From NCBI GenBank assembly GCA_035222895.1, contig JAVYIG010005279.1:62001-126000 (forward strand): DNA of 64,000 bases, in the 5' to 3' direction. The notes beneath the pieces were generated by a model. The model made no database searches and was not told the origin of the DNA. It was given only the letters and a program-made list of their open reading frames with translations. This document shows, one piece after another, positions 1 through 11,934 of the stretch. Position 1 is the first letter of the stretch. Each line of letters opens with the position of its first letter. Position numbers and translations under genes: made by a program. This stretch comes from Strongylocentrotus droebachiensis. Its lineage: Eukaryota > Echinodermata > Echinoidea > Camarodonta > Strongylocentrotidae.

Positions 1-529
1 ACGTAACTTAAGGAAAGGAAACAAGCCGTAACCAAACGAAAATCAATATCATGTATGACTATTATTTTGTCATTACCAACATGTATCGATATTTTGTATC
101 CTATTCCTGTTCTTTGTAAGCTTAGTTTGTCTGAGCCTTTATTTTACATGTGAGCGAAACAAATATCCATGATGAATGTACATTGGACAAATGAAAATAT
201 TGACTTGAATTGAACAGGGATACTTACTTAAATCGCCAAGAGCAGCTAAGAGCCACTAACAGCTGAAAAACGTCCGACATAATGGAAGCGATCAAAAGGC
301 CACATCGATCCTCGAGACAAGATCCTCATCTGTTTATAAGTGTTAGGACCTGAAATTATATCTCCGTCTGAATATGTGGTTTAAAAAAAACCTTGAAACA
401 GCCTTTGCAGTCTTTTAAGAACATATGGGCTCTGTCTTGGCTGCTCAGGGATTTTTTGTCGGCTTATTTTCGACTCTCATATTCTGTTGGCTGCTCTTAG
501 TTGCTATTAGCCGCGGGTTTTAGTTGGAG
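1..529. other. Intronic sequence of SLC16-like gene, no exon seen
   Basis: No open frame with splice sites matching SLC16 TM8-12 is visible. A weak inverted pair around AGCAGCTAAGAGCC (about 238-260 and 485-510) may be an old foldback. Confidence 0.5.
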
Positions 530-725
530 CAATACACCCTTTTACGGTTACAAGAGTGCGCGTGCGCAGACAAAGTTGTTTACTCGTAAATTAAAATGGC
601 GTCCATATGATGTGAGCGTACAGCGCAGGCAGTGACGCAACAATACACGCGCATCTGAAAACATTGATAACGCAATGTTTAAGCGCAAATAAAAATGGCG
701 GCCTTAACCGTAAAAGGGTGTATTG
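530..725. mobile_element. Small MITE near the donor of SLC16 exon 3
   Basis: Inverted ends CAATACACCCTTTTACGGTTA at 530 and the complement at 705-725. It begins about 30 bp downstream of the exon 3 donor (transcript sense), within the intron. Confidence 0.75.
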
Positions 726-753
726 GAATATTTGTTTAACTCTCGTTCCTCAC

Positions 754-1646
754 CGCGTTTACATAGTAGAAGCAGTCGCCGATTCCATTGAGGATGGTTG
801 CGACAGAAATCATCCAGAGCTCTGGGAAGGTCAGGGCCCTACCGATTTTCCGAAGCATCCCAAGGTCTTGAAGATCCTCTAGAGGCTTCTCCGATGTTAA
901 GATATCAAGTGCCTCCAGATTAGCCAGCTGTTTGTCGTTGTTGATAGGGTAACGTCTGGCCGCGGTTGCTGGGGAACAGTCATCGCTCTGCCAAGCCTGT
1001 TGGATGCCCCTCGACTGATCCATTGTGAAAACTTTTTCTTCAGAATCAAGAACATCGATCGATGCATCACCATTGCTGCTTTCATCGCATGGGGTTTGAG
1101 ACGACACGTCACAGTTCGTCGTCAATTGATGATAGTATCTCTCATCATCAAGTAGCGCATTATCCGCCTTCTCGACTGCCGGCTTATCTTCGGAACAAGC
1201 ATCCGATATCAGACTTCGATCGTCAACTGACTTTTCCATCACCGTTGTTTCGTCTGCGCGCTGCTCTTCATCTAACAGTAAACTCTCCCCATTCTCCCCC
1301 ACTCCATCTACAACTCTATAAGCTGGCTGACTACCGGCATATACTTTACTATTGCATTCTCTATTCATCTTCGATGGGTTGTGTCGTAAACCATTTAAAG
1401 GACACTTTTCTAGATCGTCCGGCATAGCTTCAGCGATTCTGTCGATGGCATAATCGTCCTGTTTTGTTATAACTTTGCAGTATCTGTTCTTCGTTTTTCT
1501 GTTCCCATAGTGATCTGATGGAAGGGTGTAGGTGAGGACACATGGAAGACCGACGGCGAGAACAAGAGCTCCCATGACTCTTGGTGTGATCCTCCAGCCG
1601 AACTTCGTAGTGAGGAGAGCCATAAGTTGTGTCAAAGACAGCATAC
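754..1646 (-). CDS. SLC16-like transporter, coding exon 3 with very long cytoplasmic loop
   Basis: Exon of 893 bp. The acceptor is caatctgtcag/GTATGC (phase 1 in) and the donor AACGCG/GTGAGG (phase 0 out). It encodes residues 168-465: the end of the TM5/TM6 hairpin (GMLSLTQLMALLTTKFGWR, then ALVLAVGLPCVLTYTL), a hydrophilic acidic stretch of about 220 residues rich in D, E, S and N, then the start of TM7 (FPELWMISVATILNGIGDC). In SLC16 proteins the loop between TM6 and TM7 is cytosolic and normally much shorter. The insertion is open throughout and in frame, so it looks genuine. TM8-TM12 must be encoded to the left of position 1; no exon is evident in 1-753. Confidence 0.85.
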
Positions 1647-1849
1647 CTGACAGATTGAATAGAGAATTAATACAATAAACACAAACGGAATGGCCCGAAT
1701 TCACAAAGGAGGTTTGTCGACAAACCGAGGTTTATGTACGTCATATGACGCGTTTTGACGCGTTTTTTACAAACCTGGTGAATTCGGGCCAAAATGTATG
1801 TAAACGATTAACTGAAGTGTTGTGGAAGCGGAGAAAGACTGAAAAGAAG

Positions 1850-2045
1850 AATGAAAACAAGGGAAAGAAGAAGAAGACGACGACTGAGGGAAAATGAGAA
1901 GGATAACACGAAGAAGAAGAACAAGAAGAAGAAGTATAAGAAGAAGATGAAGAAGAAGAAAGAAGAAGAAGAAGAAGAAGATGAGGATGAAGAAGAAGAA
2001 AAAAAGAAAGAAGAGAAAGACAGTAAAAAGGAAGGAAGAGCTTGA
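1850..2045. repeat. GAA-rich purine tract in SLC16 intron 2
   Basis: About 195 bp of imperfect GAA/GAAAA repeats. Open frames here in either direction are low complexity only. Confidence 0.9.
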
Positions 2046-2219
2046 CAAAATAAGACTCATCTAATTTTCTAATTCTGATGAGCTTAGTTGTTGTTGTCAT
2101 TTGTTGTTGTTGTTGATGTGTGTTTATTTTGATCCTACGTTCTAGCAGAGAAGTGAGACTGTCTCACCCTTCTGGTTGTAGTAAACTGAACGAAGGGCAA
2201 ACTATGAAAGATAGCTAAC

Positions 2220-2516
2220 CTGCTGTCGACCCAGTAACAGCGATGGCGACTGCCCGCATTGTATTCTTCTCGGGAAAATAGAGGACGATCAGATCAAAGG
2301 CACACACGGTGACGATCCCAGTGCCCACCCCGGTCATTAACCCGTACGTGCCAAACATGGGTACGAGACTCGGTAAGAATGACGTCACAAAGACTCCGAC
2401 CGAAGCCAATACGATGCCGAAGATGGATACCGAGCGATAACCGAATCTTTCCGAAGCCAGCTTGATGAAAGGGGCGAGCATGAGCGAGATACTGATAGGG
2501 ATACTACCGACCCAAC
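2220..2516 (-). CDS. SLC16-like transporter, coding exon 2
   Basis: Internal exon of 297 bp, phase 1 at both ends. The acceptor is tattttctttcag/GTTGGG and the donor GCAG/GTTAGC. It encodes residues 70-167, beginning WVGSIPISISLMLAPF (TM2) and covering TM3 to TM5. The loop with ERFGYRSVSIFG and the segment YGLMTGVGTGIVTVC followed by FPEKNTMRAVAIAVTGS closely resemble SLC16 members, where a 'YF.kkR..A.GiA.sG...G' stretch follows TM4. Intron 1 (3499-2517, 983 bp) and intron 2 (2219-1647, 573 bp) are compact compared with the sulfotransferase gene on the same strand. Confidence 0.87.
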
Positions 2517-3305
2517 CTGAAAGAAAATAAACTAACATAAACAATCGAATACAACAAAAAGCTTAACTATTCTTCCTTATAATACATCTCACTCTTTGAG
2601 CAGTAGAGGCCATCATATTCACTTCGATTTACAACAGCTCCTTCCCTTCTCATTTTCAAATCCAGGAAACAGGCTGGCTACAAATCGTAGCCTTATAATT
2701 TGTGACATATTTTTATAATGCTCTTTCAAACTTTCCTTTTCTTTGAGAATAAAAGGATTAAGCGACAAAATAATCTTTGAAACAAAAACAATAGGGGGAA
2801 GACATAACCATTTTAAACGGTACAACCAACCCTATTCCCGGTAATAACTTCATCTTTTATTTTTATTTCATCGTGATTAAAATCGTCTTATCACTTCCAG
2901 ACATCCGTGAAGGGAAAGACATAACCATTTATTTCGTTAACCTTGCATTGCTTTGCATGATGTATGTTCATGACATTTAATTCAGCTGTCAAGCCGCCAT
3001 GCTGTCTTTTAATAAATGCCATTAGAATCAACCGAATAAAGGTAATATCGAAAAAGAGATATTATCAATAAAAATCAGTGCTAAATAACATTTTTCTAGA
3101 ATAATTATATGATCATGATGTGGTGGTTATTTTGCCTGACTGCTAAGATAGCATAAATGCTTGTTAGTAAGCAACCAGAGGACCGACGCACCGGCCCAAT
3201 CATCTCATACAATTACAGCAATTTCAGGAGCTATGTGCTTCTCAGCTATATACCAACTACACTGAGCAGCATTTCCTGAAAAGCCATTATTCAAGACTTA
3301 ATTTT

Positions 3306-3307
<2 letters not shown>

Positions 3308-3336
<29 letters not shown>

Positions 3337-3410
3337 GGGAATGGGACAGACATAAAGACAGACAGACAGAGACCGAGAGAGAGAAAGAGAAGGTGTGTGT
3401 GTGGGGGGGG
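3308..3410. repeat. GA/GACA/GT microsatellite and G-run in SLC16 intron 1
   Basis: (GA)n at 3308-3334, then GACA repeats, GA again, GT and a run of G. Confidence 0.9.
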
Positions 3411-3499
3411 GGGTTGATTATAGCAAAAAAACAATGAGTACTTTGGCAACAATTACGTATTTTTATAAATCTCGAAACAAAATCAAGCACATGCTATAC

Positions 3500-3704
3500 C
3501 TGTCAACGTCGCGCTGCTCTTGAACTCCTCCTGAAATGCGACAAAGAGCAAATTGTAACTTAAGAGGATCCCATAAAGTACGAAGTAGAGGGCGAACGTC
3601 GCTACGACAACCACGCATCCCCATCGTTTTCTCATCCGATGTCGAAGAGATGGGCGACTCGTTGTCGACTTCAAGGCGGGATCTCCGACGATGGATGGAG
3701 ACAT
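3500..3704 (-). CDS. SLC16/monocarboxylate-transporter-like protein, coding exon 1
   Basis: First coding exon of an MFS transporter of the SLC16 type, a family of plasma-membrane carriers for monocarboxylates or related solutes (substrate not predictable here). The ATG at 3704 is chosen because an in-frame TAA lies 15 bases upstream. It encodes a short basic N-terminus (residues 1-28, RHRMRKRWG before the membrane) and TM1 at about 29-58, ending FQEEFKSSATLTG, the usual SLC16 layout before TM2. The donor is ACAG/GTATAGC at 3500/3499, phase 1, joining the exon at 2516 to give the codon G/GT. The WG before TM1 is what remains of the family's [D/E]G[G/S]WGW signature, so this is a divergent member. 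With the next two exons, 465 residues lie in the window. The gene continues beyond the left edge. Confidence 0.85.
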
Positions 3705-4511
3705 CACGGTGTTCTTTTAGAACAAACTTAAATGCACAGGGAGGGTGTGATTGCGTAGAGGCGATCGATCTCCAGATGTCAATCGCAACATTTGCTTCAA
3801 ATCAGCAGCATCAGCATCAGTATACGGAAGTGTGAGGTGATACTGTTGAAACTTCCGGTCGTTACATTGAGTGGTGCTTTGTTCTAATAAACCTGAAACT
3901 ATTTTGTAGCAAGAACTGCGTGAGCTTTGCTGCATGTATACCAACACATTGAATGTAAGCGAAACACGTCATGTAGATATAGTAATTTTGTCCTCATTGC
4001 GCGGCGATCAAGGTAACAAAATATCGCAAAGGGTTATGATATATATCTCAGCCTATTTACACTCCGCATGCTGCAGCTATAGTCTGGCAATGTACGTTAT
4101 ATACTCGGTGCAGCAATCCTAAGGCCCCTGAATGTTATTTGCCAAGATGAAGGCTATACCTTTATTTTTAAAAAAGTATATGCTAACCATGGTATCATCC
4201 GTTGTTCAATAACCATATGCACCTAAAACCAACCGAACCATACGTGACAATGGTGTGTGTTAACATGTATTGTGAAGAGAGTTATTGTGAGGATAGGCCC
4301 ATTCACTCGCTCAAATATCTTTTCTTTGTTAAACACGAGTATGGCATCAAACGATCGACAATACCCACCATACTTATTGGAAGAACATAAGTTTATCTTG
4401 AGAAGGACAACCTGAAAACTAGCTGAAGAGAATAAACATAAAGTAGTCATGTAAATATATACCTAATCAGTAACTAATTAAAGGCTGACCTGATAAAAAC
4501 CCATGTAAATG
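3705..4511. other. 5' flank of SLC16-like gene
   Basis: Holds the 5'UTR and promoter by position. No TATA box or other decisive element was identified, and no other gene is visible. Confidence 0.5.
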
Positions 4512-4515
4512 TTAA

Positions 4516-5064
4516 AGGGATAGTTGAGTTCTGTTGCAGAGGGCGCTACACAAAATAATTTGTTTGTGAGATAATGAAAAACTGAGTGTCAAATTTGAAT
4601 TTAAATGACAAAATCATCTTTGTTTGATCAAAATCGGTTCAGAGACGGCTGAAATATCCATAAATATAACGATTTCTAATACTTGTGTACCAACACAAAT
4701 ATTAGATAATTTTGAAAAGGCCGTTGAAAAAACGAAATAGCGCTTTTTCCGTCGTACTTCAGCCAATGCCGATGTTGGCTTTATTGTTGGCATTTTCGTG
4801 TTGGTTATACTACGCACAACCAGCCGGCCCATGTATTGATACTTTTAATTAAATAATTAATTAACGGTCGCCGTATTTTGTTTAAAGTGGAGCTGCTTTG
4901 GTATGATCGTATTGGCTAAATTTCACCCAATTTGGGGTCTACAATTACCTTCATAGCAATTTTAGGTTCTAAAAGGGCGCTAGAAATGTCATAGATAAGA
5001 ATAAGAGCAATAACCATGCACTTTGAAGGCATATTCGGTCTGAAGACAGAACTCAACTATCCCT
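4516..5064. mobile_element. TTAA-flanked MITE, 549 bp
   Basis: Ends AGGGATAGTTGAGTTCTG and the exact complement CAGAACTCAACTATCCCT, with TTAA on both sides (4512-4515 and 5065-5068). The TTAA target is typical of piggyBac-type and some Kolobok elements. Confidence 0.85.
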
Positions 5065-5214
5065 TTAAGTTTAAGTGGCGCATTGACACCAGTGCACACA
5101 AAGTACATGGCTATATTATAAACAAAGGTCGCAGACACTCCATGCAATCGATATTAACCTGTGAAAGAAAAAGACGGATAAACAAACATAAGGTAAAGTC
5201 CAGATCGCTATCTT

Positions 5215-5248
5215 TCTCTCCCCATTCTCTCTCCCTCCCCTCCCCGTT

Positions 5249-5291
<43 letters not shown>

Positions 5292-5520
5292 ACCCCTCTA
5301 TGTCTGTCTCGTTCTCTCTTTCTATCTTTGTGTGTTTTGTTGTTGTTTTTTCTCTCTCCCCCTTTCTCTCTCTATATATTATCTCTCTCTCTCCCTCCCC
5401 TTTCTCTCTCTCTCTCTCTCTCTCTTTGCACCCCTCTATATCTGTCTCGTTACATCTCTCTTTCTATCTTTGCGTGTTTTGTTGTTGTTGTTGTTTTGAT
5501 TGCTTCTTTCTATTTTTTGA
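5215..5520. repeat. CT-rich microsatellite with internal duplication
   Basis: (CT)n blocks at about 5252-5287 and 5401-5425. The segment TTGCACCCCTCTAT...TTTTGTTGTTG occurs at 5288 and again at 5426. Confidence 0.9.
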
Positions 5521-5524
5521 CTTG

Positions 5525-6330
5525 TACATTAGCGTGTTTAGGTACATGTACCTTAATTTCTTAAACAGCAAACACAACCACCATACGAACCTATATAGAA
5601 AATGATATCAATAACTTATCTGCATTTACATAGAGCTTATTACGAATTATAAGATGATGACGTGGATCCAAATCAAATGATTAGTTGAAAGCATACACGA
5701 GACCAGGCATTTATTTTGCCTAACGCGCATTTTGAAAAATGACCGGTCATTAGTATAATCATCTTATAAATATCCTTTTATAAAACAAATAAAACTTAAT
5801 CTAATAAAACAAATAATACGCATTATTTGTTCGGGCATAGTAACTCGGTACCTTCAAAACAGGCGTGTTAGATTGTTAGGCGTGTTAGACTGTTTCAAAG
5901 GTACCTTGTGTCGGCAAAATTAAAGAAAAATTTAAGCAATATCAGATAAACAATAGAAAATAAAGTTATGCATTTTTTTAAGTTTTCTTAATTGAAACAC
6001 AAATTGGCAACACTGTGACGTAAACGTATTGTGCGATCTCCTCTCTAATTTGCTCTGTACAGAACATTTCATGAACTTTCATTTTCATTAGTTATTGATG
6101 ATGGAATAGATTTGTTTCATACAGGGGTATAATAACATATTTGCAATAATTATATTTCGGATGAATGTATGATTGACAGTTTTCTGAAGGGAAAATATAA
6201 TTGATAGAAGATTTGTAGTACATGGCAAATTTGTACTTTGTATTAAGCGCAATAGAGGTTACTCACACAGTAGATAATTGCAATGACGACCCTTGCGTCA
6301 TGTTTATCCTGATTTAGACCCTTGGATTAT
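5525..6330. other. Intergenic spacer
   Basis: AT-rich. A small inverted pair GGTACCTTCAAAACAG/CTGTTTCAAAGGTACC (5850-5905) is the only structure seen. Confidence 0.5.
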
Positions 6331-6334
6331 TAAA

Positions 6335-7300
6335 GTGATCGTCACCCTCTCTTTCTTCCACTCGTTCGTAACCCTCTCTTTCTCCCACTCTCTCTTTCTC
6401 CTACTCTCTCGTCACCCTCTCTTTCTCCCACTCTCTCGTCACCCTATCTCTCTCCCACTCTTTCTTCACCCTCTCATTCTCCCACTCTCTCTTCACCCTC
6501 TTTTTCTTCCACTCTCTCCCACTCTCTCTTCACCCTCTCTTTATCCCACTCTCCCGCCACGCTCTCTCTCTCCCACTCTCTCGTCACCCTCTCTCTCTCC
6601 CACTCTCTCGTCAACCTCTCTCTCTCTCTCCAACTCTCTCTTCACCCTCTCATTCTCCCACTCTCTCGTCACCCTCTCTTTCTCCCACTCTCTCTTCACC
6701 CTCTCTTTCTCCCACTCTCCCGCCACGCTCTCTTTCTCCCACTCTCTCGTCACCCTCTCTCTCTCTCCCACTCTCTCGTCAACCTCTCTCTCTCTCCCAC
6801 TCTCTCTTCACCCTCTCATTCTCCCACTCTCTCTTCACCCTCTCATTCTCCCACTCTCTCGTCACCCTCTCATTCTCCCACTCTCTATTCACCCTCTCTT
6901 TCTCCCACTCTCCCGCCACGCTCTCTTTCTCCCACTCTCTCTTCACCCTCTCATTCTCCCACTCTCTCTTCACCCTCTCATTCTCCCACTCTCTCGTCAC
7001 CCTCTCATTCTCCCACTCTCTATTCACCCTCTCTTTCTCCCACTCTCCCGCCACGCTCTCTTTCTCCCACTCTCTCTTCACCCTCTCTTTCTCCCACTCT
7101 CTCGTCACCTTCTCATTCTCCCACTCTCTATTCTATCTCTCTTTCTCCCACTCTCTCTTCACCCTCTCTTTCTCCCACTCTCTCGTCACCCTCTCATTCT
7201 CCCACTCTCTCGTCACCCTCTCATTCTCCCACTCTCTATTCACCCTCTCTTTCTCCCACTCTCTCGCCACCCTCTCTTTCTCCCACTCGTTCCCACCTTA
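6335..7300. repeat. CT-rich minisatellite, unit about 24-28 bp
   Basis: Roughly 35 copies of a unit like CTCTCTTTCTCCCACTCTCT followed by CGTCACC or TTCACC. Long open frames on both strands (for example 441 codons on +) are by-products of the repeat. Confidence 0.95.
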
Positions 7301-7580
7301 GCTTCACCCTCTCTCTCTCTCCCACTCGTTTTCTATTCCTATCTCTCTCTCTTTCTATCGCGCTCTCTCTTTCCCTCCCTCTCTCCAAATCCTTTTCTCT
7401 CCCTATCTCTTTATCTATCTCTCTCTCTCCCCTGTCTCTCTCTCCATGTCTCTCTCTCTCTCTCTCCCCCCGTCTCTTTCCCTCTCTCTCCCACTCCGTT
7501 TCTCTCCACCTCTCTCTCTCTCTCTCTTTCTCGCCCTCTCTCTCTCTCTCTCTCTCTATCACTTCCTCCCTATCCCTTTC
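7300..7580. repeat. CT microsatellite following the minisatellite
   Basis: Imperfect (CT)n with CCCT and TATC interruptions. Confidence 0.9.
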
Positions 7581-9360
7581 CTCTAGCTACTTTATTTCAT
7601 CATCCATCTCGATCGTAAGCACAGACACTTCATCCATAATCACTGGCTGACCGACCAATCACCAAAGTGGACCCGGTAACTTTGTCTTAGATCCTTTAAA
7701 AAAATCCTTGATTTAGCTCATGCTGCAATGATAAATATAAACCTTTAGGTCAGTCAGGAACCCCATGACTTTTACATGCCGATCGCCTGTCTAATTATCA
7801 AGATATTTATGATTGAAAATCTGCATCAGGTCTTTCGTCTTCTTTGTGCATGGCTGATCGTCAACTCTGTTCGTTGCAACGGCAGGAAGCCAGTAAAGAC
7901 GAACCCGTTTGATCAAATTATGGAAACGCAAGCATTACTTTACACTAACAGAACTTTGTTATTCCTGGCTCATTTTTCCTGATTGAGGTGTCATATGAAA
8001 GGGGAGAAATTAAACTTTCTAGAAATGTGAATTTCTCCTTGAAATTCAGATACCGCCCGCCAAATGACTTTTCGGTTTCCTCTCTTCAAATTGCTTTTAA
8101 TCACTCATGCGTGAAATGTGCATCATATGAGTTGCATCAGATGAAAGAGAATCATCCAAGCTTTCCAAATATGTGTCATTTATTAATTATAATTGTGATT
8201 AAGTTATGATAAAACATCGATGATTCTCGGTTTCGTTTTTTCTGGGGCGCACTGTATTGGCGTGAGACTTGGTAGGACAGAGTCGGTATCATGGGCACCC
8301 ATCTCGATCTACTGAAGATTTAAGACCCGGCAAGCGCAGGCGGCGGCCGGTAGTCTCGCCAATGGGAATACATTTCAATGCACTTAAAGGGGCACCAGGT
8401 ACCCGTTTCACAAAGCCTTTTTTTCAATGACAAATGACAAAAAATAGTAACAAATCTGCTGATAACAAATCAGAAGCAAGGATTTTACTAGCTTATAACA
8501 AAAACTGTCATTTGTCACTGATGACAAGTTGCCTGACAATAGCGCTGTACGAGACTCCACTGTAAATGGTGTTATCATTATTTTTATCATTATTATTATT
8601 GTTGTTGTTGTTATTATTATTATGACAACTGTGAACCACGACTGAGAACAGGAGAGACAAGTACAATTATGTGTCGTATATTTTCTCTTTAATATAGTAT
8701 GAGACATAGAAACAGGATCGTTTACAACAAAGGCAGCAACAAAATTATGGTATTTACTACATCCATTTTTGTGTCAAAAAGAGTAAGCAGTGCAGTAAAC
8801 AAATATTTTCAATTTCACTTTTTTTATTGTCCAAAGGAAATTTCCGGAAATTTTCTGGCACTCCTGAGCAATGCCATGACTTTGTAAAAACGATGTGTGT
8901 TCATCTACTACGGGTCATCCCAAAAGCCCAGCAGCCCATGAGACCGGAAGGAAAGAGAAACAGCTCACAAGACTGACAAAACAAAGAAATACATAACGTA
9001 AGAAAGAAACATGTTGGTCTAGTGGGCTTTTAGTCTCGTAGGCCGATGGTCTAGTAAATCAAAGAAAATTTGCCATAAGAAGGCCACAAGACCGACATTG
9101 TCAGTATGGAAGGCTGTTGGTCTTGTGAGATGTCGGTCTAAGAAATGCTAAAACAAGTTGTCAGCACAACGGTCCCATAGGCTTTAGCCGATCATCACAG
9201 ATTGTAAAACATAAATTATCTATTTAGAAATAATAATCTTAAATGATTCTCGGTCTTTTAGAGGCACATGCCCCTCACTTTGAAAAGCATGGACCGCCTA
9301 ATATGAGCGAGCAAAGGCCATTTCATTGAAATTCAACCAAACCAATCATGCAAGGCAATC
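7581..9360. other. Intergenic spacer with minor repeats
   Basis: No gene recognised. An ATT/GTT microsatellite lies at 8570-8622. The stretch from 8380 (CACCAGGTACCCGTTTCACAAAG) to about 8530 looks like part of an old inverted-repeat element, without a clear partner end. Confidence 0.5.
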
Positions 9361-9369
9361 CAAAGAGCA

Positions 9370-9645
9370 TTTAATTGGTATAGTGCCTTGACCTTGCAGT
9401 TGCAAAGCGCTTCACAATTAGTAGCATCATGCAGTAAGTCGTACGTCATCCTATAATTGCTTTCAATACCGTCATTATTGCCAACCATTGATATATGTTA
9501 TGTTCTACAAAATACGACCCTAGTTTGGGCTTATCGAGTACAAAGTCATGTGGAGAGTGGCAAATCTAAATTAATTTCTTGCCAAAGGGCATTAGTACTG
9601 CAGGACTGCCGCAAACCATGTGATCTACATAATGATTAATAAAGG
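9370..9645 (-). repeat. Degraded tRNA-derived SINE fragment
   Basis: GCAAAGCGCTTCACAATTA at 9403-9420 and GGAGAGTGGCAAATCTAAATTAA...CTTGCCAAAGGGCATTAGTA at about 9550-9595 match the body of the fuller SINE at 10650-11000. Confidence 0.65.
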
Positions 9646-9868
9646 ACAGAGAAAAATAAACTAAGACACTTATATTCAGAAAAATATGATTACTGCACTT
9701 GATTAAAAAACAACCGAATATGATTTAACCATTTTGCCTCAAAATTTACTACCGGTAACCATTATAAATGATGTAAATAAATACATCAATACAAAGACTA
9801 TGAGCTGTGCACCAAACACTGTATACTTAAAGCACTTTAAATCAATTGTTACGTTTAAATCACAATTA

Positions 9869-10312
9869 GGCCTAAAATAAAAACTTGTTGTATTGCCCTT
9901 TGGGTGCTAAAACATGGGTCGGTAGGTCGGAATTGTTTTTTTTTTGTTTAACTTTTTTTTTTGTCGCCCTCTTTGGGCCGATATTTTTCAGATTTGAATG
10001 TTATTGTTTTTTTTTCAAGTTCTTTTTTTTTCCGCCCTCTTTTGGCTGATATTTCTCAGTTTTATCATGATCAAAAAAGATATGATTGATATCTTTTTTC
10101 ATCTCATAATTATCCATGGTTTGCACGAGTGAGAATTTTTGAATAATTTGATGTTATGCATTTATATCCCATTTAAACAAACAAAATTCATTAATTTAAA
10201 CAAAATCTAAAAAATTATTTAAAATAAAAAACTTTTTTAAAATGCCGACCGTAGATTTTCAGATTTTTGGGTCGGTCGCAAAGGGCAATACAACAAGTTT
10301 TTATTTTAGGCC
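9869..10312. mobile_element. Foldback element, GGCC ends, TTA flanks
   Basis: Ends GGCCTAAAATAAAAACTTGT and the exact complement (about 35 bp inverted repeat including TTGTATTGCCCTTTG). TTA directly precedes 9869 and follows 10312. The interior is T-rich and non-coding. Confidence 0.85.
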
Positions 10313-10649
10313 TTATGGTCCGTCATGTTTAATACATAAATCATATAAATTTACATGTATTTGTCCTCATTAAAATGCAAATCCATGGGCATTCCTCCTA
10401 ACACACACAAAAAATATACATCGAACATGAAAATAAAATAAAGAGTAAAGAAAGCCTGATGGTGAAATGTATCGATCGTTTCTAAAGGTGCAGCCTGATT
10501 AATGTACGAGGCTTTATATGTACAAGGCGTATAACTTTTAAAGTTGCCGCATGGGTGGGTATATAGAGGGCAGCACACTGAGCCAACGGGTGACCCTTTG
10601 TGCGTACGTCCGCACGAACAACTGTATACCGATGCATGAACATCTTTAA

Positions 10650-11000
10650 TAATAATAATAATAATAATATTTAATTTTTATATAGCGCTTAATACAAATC
10701 TCTCTAAGCGCTTTACAAATATGCTATTACCCCGGTCATTGGATTCAGAGCTTGCCCGCACACACTGTGTGCACAATCTCCACTCCCTGGGGAGCATTCC
10801 AGCCGGGCGTTAGTTGACGCTCACAAGCTGTTTGACCAACAATGACGGTCGCATCTTACCGGGTACCCATTTAACACCTGGGTGGAGAGTAGCAAGTGCA
10901 GGTTAATATCTTGCCAAAGGATATTAGAGCCCTGTCGGGATTCGAACCCTCGACCTTCGCATCTCCAGTCAAGCGCCTTAAACCACTCGACCACAAGTAT
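10650..11000 (-). repeat. tRNA-derived SINE, near full length
   Basis: On the minus strand the head reads GTGGTCGAGTGGTTTAAGGC (A box) and GGTTCGAATCCCGAC (B box), as in a Leu/Ser-type tRNA. A body of about 230 bp follows (CACCCAGGTGTTAAATGGGT, GGGAGTGGAGATTGTGC), ending in CGCTATATAAAAATTAAA and an (ATT)n tail at 10650-10668. An RNA polymerase III retroposon, not a functional tRNA. Confidence 0.9.
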
Positions 11001-11463
11001 TTTAAAAGTTCACATACACTGTATGTAGTATGTACATTTTGGACACTTTATTTTCAGAGATGCATCAGATAGGTGTACAAATCAGTAATATCGATAGCTT
11101 AACACCACTTTGCGCCCTGTGACTTTGCCACACAGACTTGATTTCACGACGATGATTTAAAAATAGTACATCAAAATTAAAGATATCATAAAAAGCATAG
11201 AATAAATTAAAACTTATTTCTCTGGTCTTATATTCATTTTACAATGTATGGATCACATAGTATAGGACCTGTTTCACATATTTTTATTTGATCTTCAGAT
11301 CAACATTTGCTTAATCCCTAGGAACTAGTGTTATTAGGTCATGTGTACGTAAAATATTAACACCAGCCACAAAGGTCGGTTCAGCAGACGACAATTTTGC
11401 AAAATGGATAACACTAGCTACCGGAAGTTGACGATATTCAGAGGTCAAAGCCTTAACACCAGC

Positions 11464-11544
11464 TGATTTCCACTTTGGTGTTTAGGGCTGGTGTTCGTGT
11501 TTATTTAACACTAACACCAGCCCTGAACACCCAACTTGAAATCA
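11464..11544. repeat. Strong hairpin
   Basis: TGATTTCCACTTTGGTGTTT and AGGGCTGGTGTT pair with AACACCAGCCCT and GAACACCCAACTTGAAATCA around a loop of about 18 bases. It lies in a region where AACACCAGC recurs (11350-11510). Confidence 0.8.
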
Positions 11545-11934
11545 CTCAATGTACCACTTCATAGTTCAATGAGAAATAGTAATATCATTCCATATCAATT
11601 TGTGAGTATAATGTAAGAAGTACAAAATTGGATGGAAGGGCATAATTTAAAACTAGATTATATCTGATACGTATTTTTGAAAGAAACATGCAGACTCACA
11701 TATAATGTACGGTATAGCAGAGCACACCCTTCATTATATGGTGTGAGGAAGGTAATTTATAAATTATTCAACTTTAATACAATATATCATTAAAAAATGT
11801 TTTTAAAAAGAGGCAAACTGCTTACCTATATGTGTCAATTTCACTTTATCACAGTCAACTATGTACTATTTGAATAAAACTGTCATGCTCGAAGGTAGCA
11901 CTTGCAGTCTTTCCTATCGCCATTTAGGAAACTA

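Noticed and set aside
1851-2045. Lys/Glu-rich 64-codon frame
   Set aside because: GAA repeat inside an intron of the SLC16-like gene.
6293-7618. 441-codon open frame on + and several 70-110-codon frames on -
   Set aside because: Entirely due to the CT minisatellite; Ser/Leu/Pro or Arg/Glu low complexity with no domain.
10920-10998. tRNA gene
   Set aside because: A and B boxes are present, but the sequence continues into a SINE body with an ATT tail and lacks a proper acceptor stem; repeated at other places.
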